From Bradyrhizobium erythrophlei (GTDB taxonomy: Bacteria; Pseudomonadota; Alphaproteobacteria; Rhizobiales; Xanthobacteraceae): a DNA stretch of 64,000 nt. The stretch lies in assembly GCF_900142985.1 (NCBI RefSeq), contig NZ_LT670849.1, positions 1,116,001 through 1,180,000 of the forward strand, written 5' to 3'. This document shows, piece after piece, positions 16,409-25,538 of this stretch (within the stretch, counting starts at the first letter, position 1; the number at the start of each line of letters is the position of its first letter). The position numbers were made by a program, and so were the translations under genes. The notes under the pieces are model-generated. The model saw only the letters and a program-made list of their open reading frames with translations, had not been told where the DNA came from and made no database searches.

Positions 16409-16419
16409 TATAGCGCGTG

Positions 16420-17088
16420 ATGCGCCAGACACCCGTTTACATCGTTTGCTCGCCGCGCCCGCTCGTCGGCAAGACGCTGGTCGCGCGCCTGTTGAGCGAA
16501 TTTCTGTTGCTGAAGAACGGCAACGTGCTGGCCTTCGATGTCAATCTGAAGGAGCCGTCGCTCCTCGAATATCTGCCCGACATCACCGAAACCGCCGAAG
16601 TCGACGACACCTTCGGCAAGATGGCGCTGATGGATCGCGTGATCATCAATGACGGCGTCGCCAAGGTGATCGACCTCGGTTTTCACGTCTTCGACGAATT
16701 TTTCGAAATGACCGAGGAGATCGGGTTTGTGAAGGAAGCGGTCCGCCGCGGCATCACACCCGTCGTGCTGTTCCTCGGCGACACCGACCGCGTCTCGGCG
16801 CGAAGCTATCCGACGCTACAGCGCCAGATTCCGCGAAGCTCGCTGGTGACCGTCGACAACGAATATATCGTGCGTGGCGAAATGCCGGAGGCTTTCACCA
16901 CGGGCAAGACTCTGCACATCGGCGCGCTGCCGACGTTTCTCAAGACCTATGTCGACCGGCTCTCCTTCTCGTTCACCGACTACCTGCGGAACGAGAGGGA
17001 TACGTCCACCGAGCTGCATCAGTGGATCCGCCGCAACTATATGAGCTTCCGTGAGCTCGAACTGAGTGTGATTCTTCAAGGGTCCTAG
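16420..17088 (+). CDS. ParA-like P-loop protein, shorter paralogue of upstream gene
   Basis: The 222-residue protein has the P-loop SPRPLVGKTLVARLLSEFL at about residues 9-27. It keeps GKT but lacks the KGG signature lysine of ParA/MinD, so ATP handling may differ. LEYLPDITETAEVDD and DRVIINDGVAKVIDLG align with the upstream ParA-like protein. Translation starts at ATG 16420 or the adjoining GTG 16417. No ribosome binding site is visible because the twin-hairpin element occupies the leader up to 16408. A palindromic repeat follows the stop. Confidence 0.72.
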   Translation: MRQTPVYIVCSPRPLVGKTLVARLLSEFLLLKNGNVLAFDVNLKEPSLLEYLPDITETAEVDDTFGKMALMDRVIINDGVAKVIDLGFHVFDEFFEMTEEIGFVKEAVRRGITPVVLFLGDTDRVSARSYPTLQRQIPRSSLVTVDNEYIVRGEMPEAFTTGKTLHIGALPTFLKTYVDRLSFSFTDYLRNERDTSTELHQWIRRNYMSFRELELSVILQGS

Positions 17089-17090
17089 TT

Positions 17091-17207
17091 GTCGTCCCTG
17101 CGAAAGCAGGGACCCATACGCTGCGGCCGCTCAATTTGCGTTGGGGGTGGACGGCGTTCCAACAACTAGCATCGGTGGTTATGGGTCCCGGCGTACGCCG
17201 GGACGAC
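17091..17207. repeat. Bradyrhizobium-type palindromic repeat (GTCCCTGC / GCCGGGAC family)
   Basis: The left end, GTCGTCCCTGCGAAAGCAGGG then ACCCATA, is matched by the right end TATGGGTCCCGGCG then TACGCCGGGACGAC, giving an inverted repeat of about 117 bp. Each end also folds on its own (CCCTGCGAAAGCAGGG and CCCGGCGTACGCCGGG). It fills the gap between two convergent genes and could terminate both. I recall similar palindromes as very common in Bradyrhizobium and Rhodopseudomonas genomes. Confidence 0.75.
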
Positions 17208-17228
17208 GCGCGATAGTTTTCGGGCGCC

Positions 17229-17768
17229 TCAGTGTCCGTCGAACGACATCAGCGTGCGAACCGCCACATCCATTGCGCGTAATTTGGCAGCACCACCGAG
17301 CTCGGGCAAATCGACGATGAAGCAGGCGGCCACCACGTTGGCGCCGATCTGGCGCAACAATTTGACTGCGCCCTCGGCGGTGCCGCCGGTCGCAATCAGG
17401 TCGTCGACCAGGATGACGCGCTCGCCGGGGTGGATCGCATCGACATGCATTTCCATTTCGTCGACGCCGTATTCAAGCGAGTAGGCGATGCGCACGGTGG
17501 TGTGCGGCAGCTTTCCGCGCTTCCTGATCGGCACGAAACCGGCGGATACCTGATGCGCCAGCGCGCCGCCCAGAATGAAGCCGCGGGCCTCGATGCCCGC
17601 GATCTTGTCGATCTTCGATCCGGCCCAGGGCTGCACCAGCTCATCCACCGCCCGGCGAAACGCCCGCGCATCGCCAAGAAGCGTGGTGATGTCGCGAAAC
17701 TTGATCCCGGGCTTCGGATAGTCCGGGATGGTGCGAACGGTGGACTTCAAGTCGTATTCGGCGGTCAT
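17229..17768 (-). CDS. apt: Adenine phosphoribosyltransferase
   Basis: Apt salvages adenine by joining it to PRPP to give AMP and pyrophosphate in the cytosol. The 179-residue length is typical. The PRPP-binding motif [17 protein letters not shown] lies near residue 120. [17 protein letters not shown] at the N-terminus and [16 protein letters not shown] are characteristic of bacterial Apt. It lies 58 bp downstream of trpE(G) on the same strand and may be co-transcribed, though no functional link is obvious. Confidence 0.96.
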   Translation of the reverse strand: MTAEYDLKSTVRTIPDYPKPGIKFRDITTLLGDARAFRRAVDELVQPWAGSKIDKIAGIEARGFILGGALAHQVSAGFVPIRKRGKLPHTTVRIAYSLEYGVDEMEMHVDAIHPGERVILVDDLIATGGTAEGAVKLLRQIGANVVAACFIVDLPELGGAAKLRAMDVAVRTLMSFDGH

Positions 17769-17826
17769 CGTGGCCTCTCAAATCCTGTTCGTCATCTTCA
17801 ATTCGATGGCGCGCGAAGCGCAATTG

Positions 17827-19983
17827 TCATGCATTGAGCCGGAACGCATTTTCGACGATACGCAGGCCTACTTCGCCGCCGAGCGACATCAGGGATTCCG
17901 GGTGAAACTGCACGCCGGCCACCGGGAGCGTCTTGTGCTCGAGCGCCATCGCCACGCCATCCTCGGTACTTGCGGTTACCTGTAGCACATCCGGCATGCT
18001 GTCGCGCTCGACATAAAGCGAATGATACCGCCCGATCACGATTTCATTGGGCAGGTTCTTCATCAACCGCCCGCCCCTCACCTGCACCCGCGACGGCCGG
18101 CCGTGCGCCGGCTGCTGCAATTGCCCCAGTTGACCGCCGAAATATTCGCCAATCGCCTGCACGCCGAGGCAGACGCCGAAGATCGGCAGCTTCCTGGCCA
18201 GCGCCGTATCGATCGTGGCCGCGATGCCAAAATCTTCCGGCCTTCCCGGACCGGGCGACAGCACCAGCAGGTCGTAACGGCCACTCTCCAGCATTTGCTG
18301 GGCATGGACGTAGCGGACGACGGTGACGCTGGCGCCGACCTGGCGGAAATAATCCGCCAGCATGTGGACGAAACTGTCGTCGTGGTCGATCAAAAGGACC
18401 CGCTTGCCGGAACCGGTCGCATCCGGCGCAAAGGCCGACAGCGGCTTTGCCGGATCGCCGCGCAACGCCTGAAACAGGGCGGCCGCCTTGACCTGGCATT
18501 CGCGATCTTCAGCGGCAGGATCTGAATCGAACAGGCAGGTCGCGCCGACGCGCACCTCGGCGATACCGTCCTTCATGCGGATGGTGCGGATGGTGAGGCC
18601 GGTGTTGATGCCGCCGTCGAAATTCACCACGCCGATCGCACCGGCATACCAGCGCCGCGGCGAGCGCTCATGGTCCTCGACGAACTGCATCGCCCACTTT
18701 TTCGGCGCCCCCGTCACCGTGACCGCCCAGGCGTGGGTGAGGAACGCGTCGAGCGAATCGAAGCCCGGCCGCAACATGCCCTCGACGTGATCGACGGTGT
18801 GAAACAGCTTCGAATAGGTCTCGATCTGACGCCGCGCCAGCACCTTGATCGTGCCGGGCACGCAAACCCGCGCCTTGTCGTTGCGGTCGACGTCGGTGCA
18901 CATGTTGAGCTCGAATTCGTCTTTCTGCGAATTCAACAGTTGCCTGATCTGCTCCGCATCGCCGATGGCGTCGACGCCGCGCGCAATGGTGCCGGAAATC
19001 GGGCAGGTCTCGATCCGCCGTCCGTCGGAACGCACGAACATTTCCGGCGAGGCCGACACCAGAAATTCGCCGTCGCCGAGGTTCATCAGCGCGCCGTAAG
19101 GCGACGGATTGATCACACAAAGCCGCTGAAACACTTCGGCCGGCGAACGCGCGCACGGCTCGCCGAACAGCTGCCCCGGCACCGCCTCGAACAGATCGCC
19201 GCGGGCAAAAGCGGCGCGCGCGGTCTCGACGGTCGCCTGATATTCGCCGGCTGCGTGGTCGGAGAAAGCCTGCCGGGATGTGCGCGCATAGACGCTGTCA
19301 GATGTGTCGCGCGACAGCCCCTCCGACGACTTGCCGTTCCAGGCAAACTCGTAGCTCAGGACCGCCCCGCGCGCGGTGGCACGATCGTAGGCCAGCAGTC
19401 GGTCGGGCACGAACAGCACGATGTCGCGCTGGTCGTCCTCGCGCTTGCGCTTCTGCACGAGGTCTTCGATCTGAAATACGAGGTCGTAGGCAAAGGCGCC
19501 GAACAGGCCGAGCAGCGCATCGTCGTTCGAGCCGAAGGCCACCACCATGTCACGCACCAGCGACATGACGCTGGCGCGGCGGGTGCGCTGATCCTCATCG
19601 ACCGGCGCATCGCCGCGCAGGATATGCCCCGAAAGACGGCTGGCGGTACGCCCGGTAATGACCACGCTGGCGTCGGAGAGCACGTCGCCGAGGAAAGCGA
19701 TCAGGACCTCGCCGCGCGCGTTGAGCGCGGACAGCGAAAAGTCCACACCTGACGTCTGCAATTGAAGCGGCGGATCGGCAAAGCCGAGGTCGAAGCTCTC
19801 GTAGCGGCCCGGCACCGTCGTGCCGGATGACAGCACCACGCCACGGCGGCGATCGAGCAGTTCGATCAGGTCGTCGAGCCGGCTGGCGCCGCCCGAGAAA
19901 TGCTCGACCGAACGCCGCACCAGGAGACCGCCGCGGGTGCGGTACTCGCTCCGGTCAGGCAGGGAGAAAACGGTCCTGTTCAT
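17827..19983 (-). CDS. trpE: Anthranilate synthase, fused TrpE-TrpG
   Basis: This single 718-residue polypeptide makes anthranilate from chorismate and glutamine, the first step of tryptophan synthesis. Residues 1-510 form the chorismate-binding TrpE part, with SASPEMFVR, CPISGTIARG, DEFELNMCTDVDRNDKARVC and the final GATCLFDSDPAAEDREC. From about residue 525 comes the glutamine amidotransferase: LLIDHDDSFVHMLADY, LVLSPGPGRPEDF, the nucleophilic Cys in PIFGVCLGVQAIGEYF, and the His/Glu pair in AGVQFHPESLMS. The E-G fusion is typical of Rhizobiales. Expression should be controlled by the trpL attenuator upstream (20025-20145). Confidence 0.96.
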   Translation of the reverse strand: MNRTVFSLPDRSEYRTRGGLLVRRSVEHFSGGASRLDDLIELLDRRRGVVLSSGTTVPGRYESFDLGFADPPLQLQTSGVDFSLSALNARGEVLIAFLGDVLSDASVVITGRTASRLSGHILRGDAPVDEDQRTRRASVMSLVRDMVVAFGSNDDALLGLFGAFAYDLVFQIEDLVQKRKREDDQRDIVLFVPDRLLAYDRATARGAVLSYEFAWNGKSSEGLSRDTSDSVYARTSRQAFSDHAAGEYQATVETARAAFARGDLFEAVPGQLFGEPCARSPAEVFQRLCVINPSPYGALMNLGDGEFLVSASPEMFVRSDGRRIETCPISGTIARGVDAIGDAEQIRQLLNSQKDEFELNMCTDVDRNDKARVCVPGTIKVLARRQIETYSKLFHTVDHVEGMLRPGFDSLDAFLTHAWAVTVTGAPKKWAMQFVEDHERSPRRWYAGAIGVVNFDGGINTGLTIRTIRMKDGIAEVRVGATCLFDSDPAAEDRECQVKAAALFQALRGDPAKPLSAFAPDATGSGKRVLLIDHDDSFVHMLADYFRQVGASVTVVRYVHAQQMLESGRYDLLVLSPGPGRPEDFGIAATIDTALARKLPIFGVCLGVQAIGEYFGGQLGQLQQPAHGRPSRVQVRGGRLMKNLPNEIVIGRYHSLYVERDSMPDVLQVTASTEDGVAMALEHKTLPVAGVQFHPESLMSLGGEVGLRIVENAFRLNA

Positions 19984-20024
19984 GTGATCCTCTTACGAAA
20001 GTTGCTGAGGGAACGCCACACAGG

Positions 20025-20108
20025 ACAAACGAAGGCCGCCTGCGATGGCGGCCCTTGAGCGATGAAAGTTAACGCAAAATCGCACCGGCCACCTCTTTTA
20101 AGAGGTGC
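20025..20108 (-). promoter_or_regulatory. trp transcription attenuator (mutually exclusive hairpins)
   Basis: On the minus strand, the leader ORF ends inside hairpin 1:2 (CACCTCTT, AA, AAGAGGTG). Segment 2 contains GGTGGCC (20093-20087), which can pair with segment 3, GGCCGCC (20053-20047), as an antiterminator. Segment 3 can instead pair with segment 4, GGCGGCC (20040-20034), to form a terminator with a 6-nt loop followed by TTCGTTTGT. Stalling at the Trp codons should free segment 2 and allow read-through into trpE(G). Confidence 0.85.
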
Positions 20109-20145
20109 GCCACCAACGACGTGAGGGGCAAACGGCGGTGCTCAT
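20098..20145 (-). CDS. trpL: trp operon leader peptide TrpL (15 residues, tandem Trp)
   Basis: The reading frame is MSTAVCPSRRWWRTS followed by TAA, with two consecutive Trp codons at 20115-20110, immediately before the first attenuator hairpin. It lies 114 bp upstream of the trpE(G) start. Ribosome stalling at the Trp codons under Trp shortage is the standard sensing mechanism. In Sinorhizobium meliloti the corresponding trpL is leaderless and both its RNA and peptide act in trans. Here a -10-like hexamer ends eight bases before the ATG, which would also give a near-leaderless mRNA. Confidence 0.85.
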   Translation of the reverse strand: MSTAVCPSRRWWRTS

Positions 20146-20152
20146 GGCCGGT

Positions 20153-20181
20153 TACTCACCATGGCCGCTCACGCCCGTCAA
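20153..20181 (-). promoter_or_regulatory. Candidate trpL/trpE promoter
   Basis: On the minus strand TTGACG (20181-20176) is followed after 17 bases by TGAGTA (20158-20153). The predicted start site falls at or within a base or two of the trpL ATG (20145). The -35 match is good and the -10 match weak. Confidence 0.45.
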
Positions 20182-20224
20182 GGGTAAACGGGCGCGAGAC
20201 TTCCGCCGCGGGAGGCTGAAAGCC

Positions 20225-20899
20225 CTAGCCCAAGTGCTTGCGGAAGAACGTGGTCGCTCGTTCCCACGCCAGTTCCGCCGCCTTGCGGTCGTGCACCGAC
20301 ATCCGCTGCTCGTTGACGAAGGCGTGGTCGGCGTCATAGCGGAACAGCTCGAGCGACTTGCCTGCTTCCTTCATCGCCTTCTCGAAGCCATCGACCAGTT
20401 GCGGCGTGCACCAGTCGTCCTTGCTGGCGAAATGCGCCTGCAAGGGAATCTTCACGTCCGCAGGTTTGGCGGCGGCCTCCGGCGGAATGCCATAAAACAC
20501 CACGCCGGCGGCAAGTTCCGGAATTTTGGTCGCGCCGATGATGGTGACCGCGCCGCCGAGACAGAAGCCGGTCAGGCCGACCTTGGCGCCGTTGCGCGAC
20601 AGATATTGCGCAGCCCCGCGCACCGTCTGCGTCGTCGCGTCCATGAAGTCGAGCGAGTTCATCTCTTTGCCGGCGGCATCCGTGTCGTGATACGGCACCA
20701 CCGTGCCCTTGTAGAGATCGGGCGCCAGCGCATCGAAGCCGGCGCGCGCAAAGCGATCGCACAGGCCCTTGATCTGGTCCTGAAGCCCCCACCATTCCTG
20801 GATCACGACGACCCCCGGTGCGTCGCCCTTGGCTGCATTGGCGAGATAGCCGTGCGCTTCCTTGCCGTCGGGACGTTTGAAAGCGATGCTGGTGCCCAT
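20225..20899 (-). CDS. Dienelactone hydrolase family protein
   Basis: The 224-residue alpha/beta hydrolase of the DLH family has the nucleophile in GFCLGG (C113), Asp in SKDDWCTP (about D161-162), His in YDADHAF (H192), and the conserved Glu of VVIQEWWG (E35) that interacts with the nucleophile. Classical DLH opens dienelactone in chloroaromatic breakdown, but no such genes are nearby and many members have other substrates. The start at 20899 has CTGGAGGAAAC upstream, an excellent ribosome binding site. A longer frame beginning at 21007 lacks one. Confidence 0.9.
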   Translation of the reverse strand: MGTSIAFKRPDGKEAHGYLANAAKGDAPGVVVIQEWWGLQDQIKGLCDRFARAGFDALAPDLYKGTVVPYHDTDAAGKEMNSLDFMDATTQTVRGAAQYLSRNGAKVGLTGFCLGGAVTIIGATKIPELAAGVVFYGIPPEAAAKPADVKIPLQAHFASKDDWCTPQLVDGFEKAMKEAGKSLELFRYDADHAFVNEQRMSVHDRKAAELAWERATTFFRKHLG

Positions 20900-21079
20900 G
20901 TTTCCTCCAGTGGTCGCCGACATTCTGTCCGCAGGCGACATCGGACGCAAATCACTTCGTGTCGGAGACGTGCCCCGGATGCTGCGCAGCGCCATAAGCG
21001 CGTTCACGCGCGTCTTTCGACGCGCTATGTCTAGCGGCGTGGGGCGCTGCTGATCCGGGGGCCCAAGGTCGTAAAAACA

Positions 21080-21131
21080 TGGGTCCCGGCTCTGCGGAGC
21101 AGCGCAAAAGCGCTGCGCCGGGTCCGGGACA
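21080..21131. repeat. Palindromic repeat unit (GGGTCCCGG family)
   Basis: GTCCCGG (21083-21089) pairs with CCGGGAC (21124-21130), and the inner arms GCAGCGC (21099-21105) and GCGCTGC (21110-21116) enclose AAAA. It shares ATGGGTCCCGG with the right end of the repeat at 17091-17207. It lies in the gap between the dienelactone hydrolase start and the fbcH terminator. Confidence 0.65.
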
Positions 21132-21141
21132 CGCAGCCAAC

Positions 21142-21170
21142 AAAAAAGCCCCCGGAACCGGGGGCTTTTC
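21142..21170 (-). terminator. Intrinsic terminator of the petA-fbcH operon
   Basis: An 8-bp GC stem (GCCCCCGG, AA, CCGGGGGC) is flanked by A and T runs. Read on the minus strand it is followed by six T, 20 bases after the fbcH stop. Confidence 0.9.
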
Positions 21171-21189
21171 TATTCGTGACCGCAAAGGA

Positions 21190-23247
21190 TCAGTGCGCGT
21201 CGGCCCAGACCCTCTTCTTGGTGAAGTACATCAAGCCGGCAAACAGGATCAGGAACACGAACACCTGCATGCCGAGTTGCTTGCGGGCCTCCATTTTCGG
21301 CTCAGCCGCCCACATCAGGAAGGTTGAGATGTCGTGCGCATATTGTTTCAGCGTCGCCGGCGAACCATCGTCAAACGTCACCTGTCCGTCGGTCAGCGGC
21401 TTCGGCATCTTGATCGCGTGACCGGGGAAATACTTGTTGTAGTAGGTCCCTTCCGGCAGCTTCGCATCAGCCGGCTTCTTCTCATAGCCTTGCAGGACCG
21501 CCGATACGTAGTTCGGCCCCTGCTCCTGGAACTGGGTGAAGAAGTCGAAGATGAACTTCGGGAAACCGCGCTCATAGGAACGTGCCTTCGCGATCAGCGA
21601 AAGGTCCGGCGGCAGACCACCGCCATTGGCCGCGCGGGCCGCCTGCTCGTTCGGGAATGGCGACGGGAAATAGTCCGCCGGCCGGCCGGGCCGGTCGAAC
21701 ATGTCGCCAGCGTCGTTCGGGCCGTCCTTGATCTTGTATTCGGACGCGAACGCCGCCGCCTGCGCCACCGAATAGCCGGGGCCGCCGGCATCTGCGAGAT
21801 TGCGGAACGAGATGTAGGACAGCCCGTGGCAGTTCGAGCAGACTTCCTTGTAGATCTTCAGGCCGCGTTGCAGGGAGCCGCGGTCGAACTTGCCGAACGG
21901 ACCGGCAAATGACCAGCTTTGCGACGGCGGCGTTTCCTGTTCTTCGGCCTTTGCGTTCTGCGCGCTGCCGGCAATCAGGCCGCCCGCAATCACAAAGGCG
22001 ACCGCGACCGAGGCGACCTTCTTGCCGTACTTGGCAAGCACGTCGTCGGCGATCGAGTTCGGCACCGGCCGCGGCGTTTCAATCCGCGACAGCAGCGGCA
22101 ACAGGATCAGGAAGTAGGCGAAGTAGCAGACCGTGAGGATGCGGCCGAGGATCACGTAGATGCCTTCCGGCGGCTGGGCGCCGAGATAGCCGAGCACGAT
22201 GCAGACGGCCACGAACATCCAAAAGAACTGCTTGGCGAGCGGCCGATACTTCGACGAACGCGTCTTGGCGCTGTCGAGCCAGGGCAGGAAAACCAGCACG
22301 ATGATCGCCGAGAACATCGCGATCACGCCTGCGAGCTTGTTCGGGATCGAACGCAGGATCGCGTAGAACGGCAGGTAGTACCATTCGGGCACGATGTGCG
22401 CCGGCGTCACGCCGGGATTGGCCGGGATGTAGTTGTCGGCGTCGCCGAGATAGTTCGGCATGTAGAAGATGAACCAGGCGTAGAAGATCAGGAAGCAGGA
22501 AACGCCGAACATGTCCTTGATGGTGGCGTAGGGCGTGAACGGCACGGTGTCCTTTTCCGTCTTCGCCTCGACGCCGGCCGGATTGTTCTGGCCCGCGACA
22601 TGAAGCGCCCAGACGTGCAGCACGACGACGCCCGCGATCACGAACGGCAACAGGTAGTGCAGCGAGAAGAACCGGTTCAGCGTCGGATTGCCGACCGAGT
22701 AGCCGCCCCAGAGCAGCGTCACGATGCTGTCGCCGACATAGGGAATCGCGGAGAACAGGTTGGTGATGACGGTGGCGCCCCAGAAGCTCATCTGGCCCCA
22801 CGGCAGCACGTAGCCCATGAAGCCGGTCGCCATCATCAAGAGGTAGATGATGACGCCGAGAATCCACAGCACCTCGCGCGGTTCCTTGTACGACCCGTAA
22901 TACAGGCCGCGGAACATGTGGATGTAGACGGCGAAGAAGAACATCGATGCGCCGGCGGCATGCATGTTGCGCAGCAGCCAGCCGTAATTGACGTCGCGGA
23001 CGATCAGTTCAACCGAGCGAAAGGCGAGATCGGCATTCGGCGTGTAATGCATCGCCAGGATGATGCCGGTGAGGATCTGCACGCCGAGCATCAGCGACAG
23101 GATGGCGCCGAAGGTCCACCAGTAGTTGAGGTTGCGTGGCGTCGGGTAGGCGACGAAAGAGGAATGGACGAGGCCGAAAATCGGAAGACGCCGTTCAATC
23201 CACTTGATCACGGGGTTGGTGGGTTGGAAGTCGGATGGTCCGCTCAT
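21190..23247 (-). CDS. fbcH: Cytochrome b/c1 fusion precursor of the bc1 complex
   Basis: The 685-residue precursor carries cytochrome b (residues 1 to about 415) and cytochrome c1 (about 430 to 685). Cytochrome b has eight membrane helices, heme-ligand His residues (for example [14 protein letters not shown] and [18 protein letters not shown]) and the Qo-site motif PEWYY. Cytochrome c1 has an internal signal-like helix [21 protein letters not shown], the heme c site CSNCH, and a C-terminal membrane anchor [18 protein letters not shown]. In Bradyrhizobium the precursor is cleaved after translocation into b and c1. It is downstream of petA in the same operon. Confidence 0.97.
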   Translation of the reverse strand: MSGPSDFQPTNPVIKWIERRLPIFGLVHSSFVAYPTPRNLNYWWTFGAILSLMLGVQILTGIILAMHYTPNADLAFRSVELIVRDVNYGWLLRNMHAAGASMFFFAVYIHMFRGLYYGSYKEPREVLWILGVIIYLLMMATGFMGYVLPWGQMSFWGATVITNLFSAIPYVGDSIVTLLWGGYSVGNPTLNRFFSLHYLLPFVIAGVVVLHVWALHVAGQNNPAGVEAKTEKDTVPFTPYATIKDMFGVSCFLIFYAWFIFYMPNYLGDADNYIPANPGVTPAHIVPEWYYLPFYAILRSIPNKLAGVIAMFSAIIVLVFLPWLDSAKTRSSKYRPLAKQFFWMFVAVCIVLGYLGAQPPEGIYVILGRILTVCYFAYFLILLPLLSRIETPRPVPNSIADDVLAKYGKKVASVAVAFVIAGGLIAGSAQNAKAEEQETPPSQSWSFAGPFGKFDRGSLQRGLKIYKEVCSNCHGLSYISFRNLADAGGPGYSVAQAAAFASEYKIKDGPNDAGDMFDRPGRPADYFPSPFPNEQAARAANGGGLPPDLSLIAKARSYERGFPKFIFDFFTQFQEQGPNYVSAVLQGYEKKPADAKLPEGTYYNKYFPGHAIKMPKPLTDGQVTFDDGSPATLKQYAHDISTFLMWAAEPKMEARKQLGMQVFVFLILFAGLMYFTKKRVWADAH

Positions 23248-23287
23248 GCTGCGATCCCTAGGGAATTAAGACGACGTGACAGGCGTT

Positions 23288-23318
23288 AAGGTCCGGGGCG
23301 CGGAAGCGCCCGGGCCTT
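23288..23318 (-). promoter_or_regulatory. Intercistronic hairpin between petA and fbcH
   Basis: GGGCGC, loop GGAA, GCGCCC, extended by imperfect AAGG-CC / GG-CCTT pairing, lies across the petA stop. No T run follows, so it is more likely an mRNA stability or processing hairpin than a terminator. Confidence 0.5.
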
Positions 23319-23865
23319 AGCCGATCTGGATTTTAGTGTCGGAAACGAATGTGTAGGGCGGGATGGGCAAGTTGGCCGGCGCCGGCCCCTGGCGGATACG
23401 ACCGGAGGAGTCGTATTGCGAACCGTGGCAGGGGCAGAAGAAGCCGTCGTAGTTGCCCTCATACGCGATCGGGATGCAGCCGAGATGGGTGCAGATGCCG
23501 ATGACGACCAGCCATTGATCGTGACCCGCCTTGACCCGGGACTCGTCGGAGGCCGGATCCTTGAGGCTGTCGACGGCGACGCTGCGCGCCTCCTCGACCT
23601 GCTTCTTGGTGCGGTTCATGATGTAGATCGGCTTGCCGCGCCAGAACACCTTGATGTCCTGCCCTTCGGCGATGGGCGCCAGATCGACTTCGATCGGCGC
23701 GCCGGCCGCGATCGTCGAGGCGTCCGGATTCATCTGGGAAACGAACGGCCAGAGCGTTGCCAGACCACCGACGGCGGCTGCGGCGCCCGTTGCAACGAAA
23801 AGGAAATCACGGCGTGTCGGATGTTCCGCCGAAGACGCTGTCGTCACGATTCCAAACCCTTTCAT
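23317..23865 (-). CDS. petA: Ubiquinol-cytochrome c reductase Rieske iron-sulfur subunit
   Basis: The 182-residue protein begins with a Tat signal and membrane anchor ([25 protein letters not shown]). The [2Fe-2S] ligands are in CTHLGC and CPCHGS, followed by the Pro loop [12 protein letters not shown]. It passes electrons from ubiquinol to cytochrome c1 in the bc1 complex. It is called fbcF in the Bradyrhizobium literature. It is the promoter-proximal gene of the petA-fbcH pair. Confidence 0.97.
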   Translation of the reverse strand: MKGFGIVTTASSAEHPTRRDFLFVATGAAAAVGGLATLWPFVSQMNPDASTIAAGAPIEVDLAPIAEGQDIKVFWRGKPIYIMNRTKKQVEEARSVAVDSLKDPASDESRVKAGHDQWLVVIGICTHLGCIPIAYEGNYDGFFCPCHGSQYDSSGRIRQGPAPANLPIPPYTFVSDTKIQIG

Positions 23866-24150
23866 AGCTTACCGCCGGTGGAACCGCCCCGGTGACCGGG
23901 AGGCTGCCGGCGCCCGCGACCCCCGCGGCGGCAGAAATGACTGCCTTTTTCCGACCCCATCGGAGATAAGGAACAGTCCAGAATCGTTCTATTGGCACCC
24001 TTGCCGGAATAGCGCAAGCCCGCTATCGGCTGCCCCGCGTGCAATGCACTAATTCCGCGCAACACGGCATTTTTTCGCATATCCCGGCGGCGGATCCCCT
24101 TATGAAATCGACATGACAACCCGCCCCTGGCACACCCACTGTAGAATCGA

Positions 24151-24621
24151 ATGCAGATCGCGCTCTACCAGCCTGACATCCCCCAGAACACCGGCACGAT
24201 TCTGCGACTTTGCGCCTGCATGGGCGTCGCGGCCCATATCATCGAGCCTGCGGGTTTTGCGGTATCGGATCGGAATTTTCGCCGCTCCGGGATGGACTAC
24301 CTCGACCAGGTCGACTGGCGGCGCCACGATTCCTGGACCCAGTTCGAGGAATGGCGCCGCTCCGCCGGTCATCGCCTGGTTCTGTTCACGACCAAGGGCG
24401 CTACGCCATATCTTGATTTCCGCTATCAGGCGTCGGACATCTTGTTATTCGGGCGGGAAAGTGCCGGCGTTCCGCAAGGCGTGGCGGAAGCAGCCGATGC
24501 GCGGGTCGTGATCCCGATCCGGCCCGGCCTGCGTTCGCTCAATGTCGCAATGGCCGCCGCCGTGGCGCTTGGCGAAGCGCTTCGGCAGACCGGCGCCACG
24601 CCGGCGCACACTTCGGACTGA
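24151..24621 (+). CDS. trmL: tRNA (cytidine(34)-2'-O)-methyltransferase TrmL
   Basis: The 156-residue SPOUT-fold methyltransferase methylates the ribose of the wobble base of tRNA-Leu. The motifs are IALYQPDIPQNTGTILRLCAC at the N-terminus, the LLFGRESAGVP knot segment and the C-terminal IPIRPGLRSLNVAMAAAVAL, all diagnostic of the TrmL/YibK group. It is followed 10 bp later by hemF and is probably co-transcribed with it. Confidence 0.95.
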   Translation: MQIALYQPDIPQNTGTILRLCACMGVAAHIIEPAGFAVSDRNFRRSGMDYLDQVDWRRHDSWTQFEEWRRSAGHRLVLFTTKGATPYLDFRYQASDILLFGRESAGVPQGVAEAADARVVIPIRPGLRSLNVAMAAAVALGEALRQTGATPAHTSD

Positions 24622-24631
24622 GGTCTCGTGA

Positions 24632-25519
24632 ATGGATATTTCCAAGCTCGATGAACGGAAGGCACAGGCGAGAGCCTGGTTCGAAGACTTGCGCGACGAC
24701 ATCTGCGCCGCCTTCGAGCGGCTGGAAGACGAAGCGCCGGCCACCCTATACGCCGGCGCCCCCGGCCGTTTCGTCCGCACGCCCTGGCAGCGCACCGACG
24801 CCGCCGGAAAACCCGGCGGCGGTGGCGTGATGGGCATGATGCACGGCCGGCTGTTCGAGAAGGTCGGCGTGCATTGCTCGACCGTTCACGGCGAGTTTGC
24901 GCCCGAGTTTCGCGCGCAGATCCCTGGAGCTGCCGACGATCCCGCGTTCTGGGCGTCGGGCATTTCGCTGATCGCCCACTTGCGCAATCCGCACATCCCC
25001 GCGGTCCATATGAACACGCGCTTCATCGTCACGACCAAGGCCTGGTTCGGCGGCGGTTCGGACCTGACGCCGGTACTTAGCCGGCGGCGCACCCAGGAAG
25101 ATGCCGACACGATCGCCTTCCACGCGGCGATGAAAGCAGCCTGCGACGCCCATGCGCATCTGGCGCCTTACGACAAATACAAGAAGTGGTGCGACGAGTA
25201 TTTCTACCTGCCTCACCGCAACGAACCCCGCGGCATCGGCGGCATCTTCTACGACCATCACGATTCCGGCGACTGGGACGCTGATTTCGCCTTCACGCAA
25301 GACGTCGGCCGTGCATTTCTGAATATCTATCCGGAACTGGTACGGCGCAACTTCGCGACGCCGTGGACCGAGGCCGATCGCGAGGAGCAACTGATCCGCC
25401 GCGGCCGCTATGTCGAGTTCAACCTGCTTTACGACCGCGGCACCATTTTCGGTTTGAAGACCGGCGGCAACGTGGACTCGATCCTCTCCTCGATGCCGCC
25501 CGAAGTGAAATGGCCCTGA
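24632..25519 (+). CDS. hemF: Oxygen-dependent coproporphyrinogen III oxidase
   Basis: HemF oxidatively decarboxylates coproporphyrinogen III to protoporphyrinogen IX in heme synthesis, using O2. The 295 residues include [23 protein letters not shown], the [21 protein letters not shown] segment and the C-terminal [23 protein letters not shown], all family signatures. It is convergent with cca, with 19 bp between stops. Confidence 0.97.
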   Translation: MDISKLDERKAQARAWFEDLRDDICAAFERLEDEAPATLYAGAPGRFVRTPWQRTDAAGKPGGGGVMGMMHGRLFEKVGVHCSTVHGEFAPEFRAQIPGAADDPAFWASGISLIAHLRNPHIPAVHMNTRFIVTTKAWFGGGSDLTPVLSRRRTQEDADTIAFHAAMKAACDAHAHLAPYDKYKKWCDEYFYLPHRNEPRGIGGIFYDHHDSGDWDADFAFTQDVGRAFLNIYPELVRRNFATPWTEADREEQLIRRGRYVEFNLLYDRGTIFGLKTGGNVDSILSSMPPEVKWP

Positions 25520-25538
25520 GGCCTTCGCAGCGTGAATT

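Noticed and set aside
18670..19752. 360-codon plus-strand frame opposite trpE(G)
   Set aside because: Shadow of a high-GC gene. The minus strand has complete TrpE and TrpG motifs; this frame has none and no ribosome binding site.
21919..23289. 456-codon plus-strand frame opposite fbcH
   Set aside because: Arg/His/Asp-rich shadow with no domain; the opposite strand is unmistakable cytochrome b/c1.
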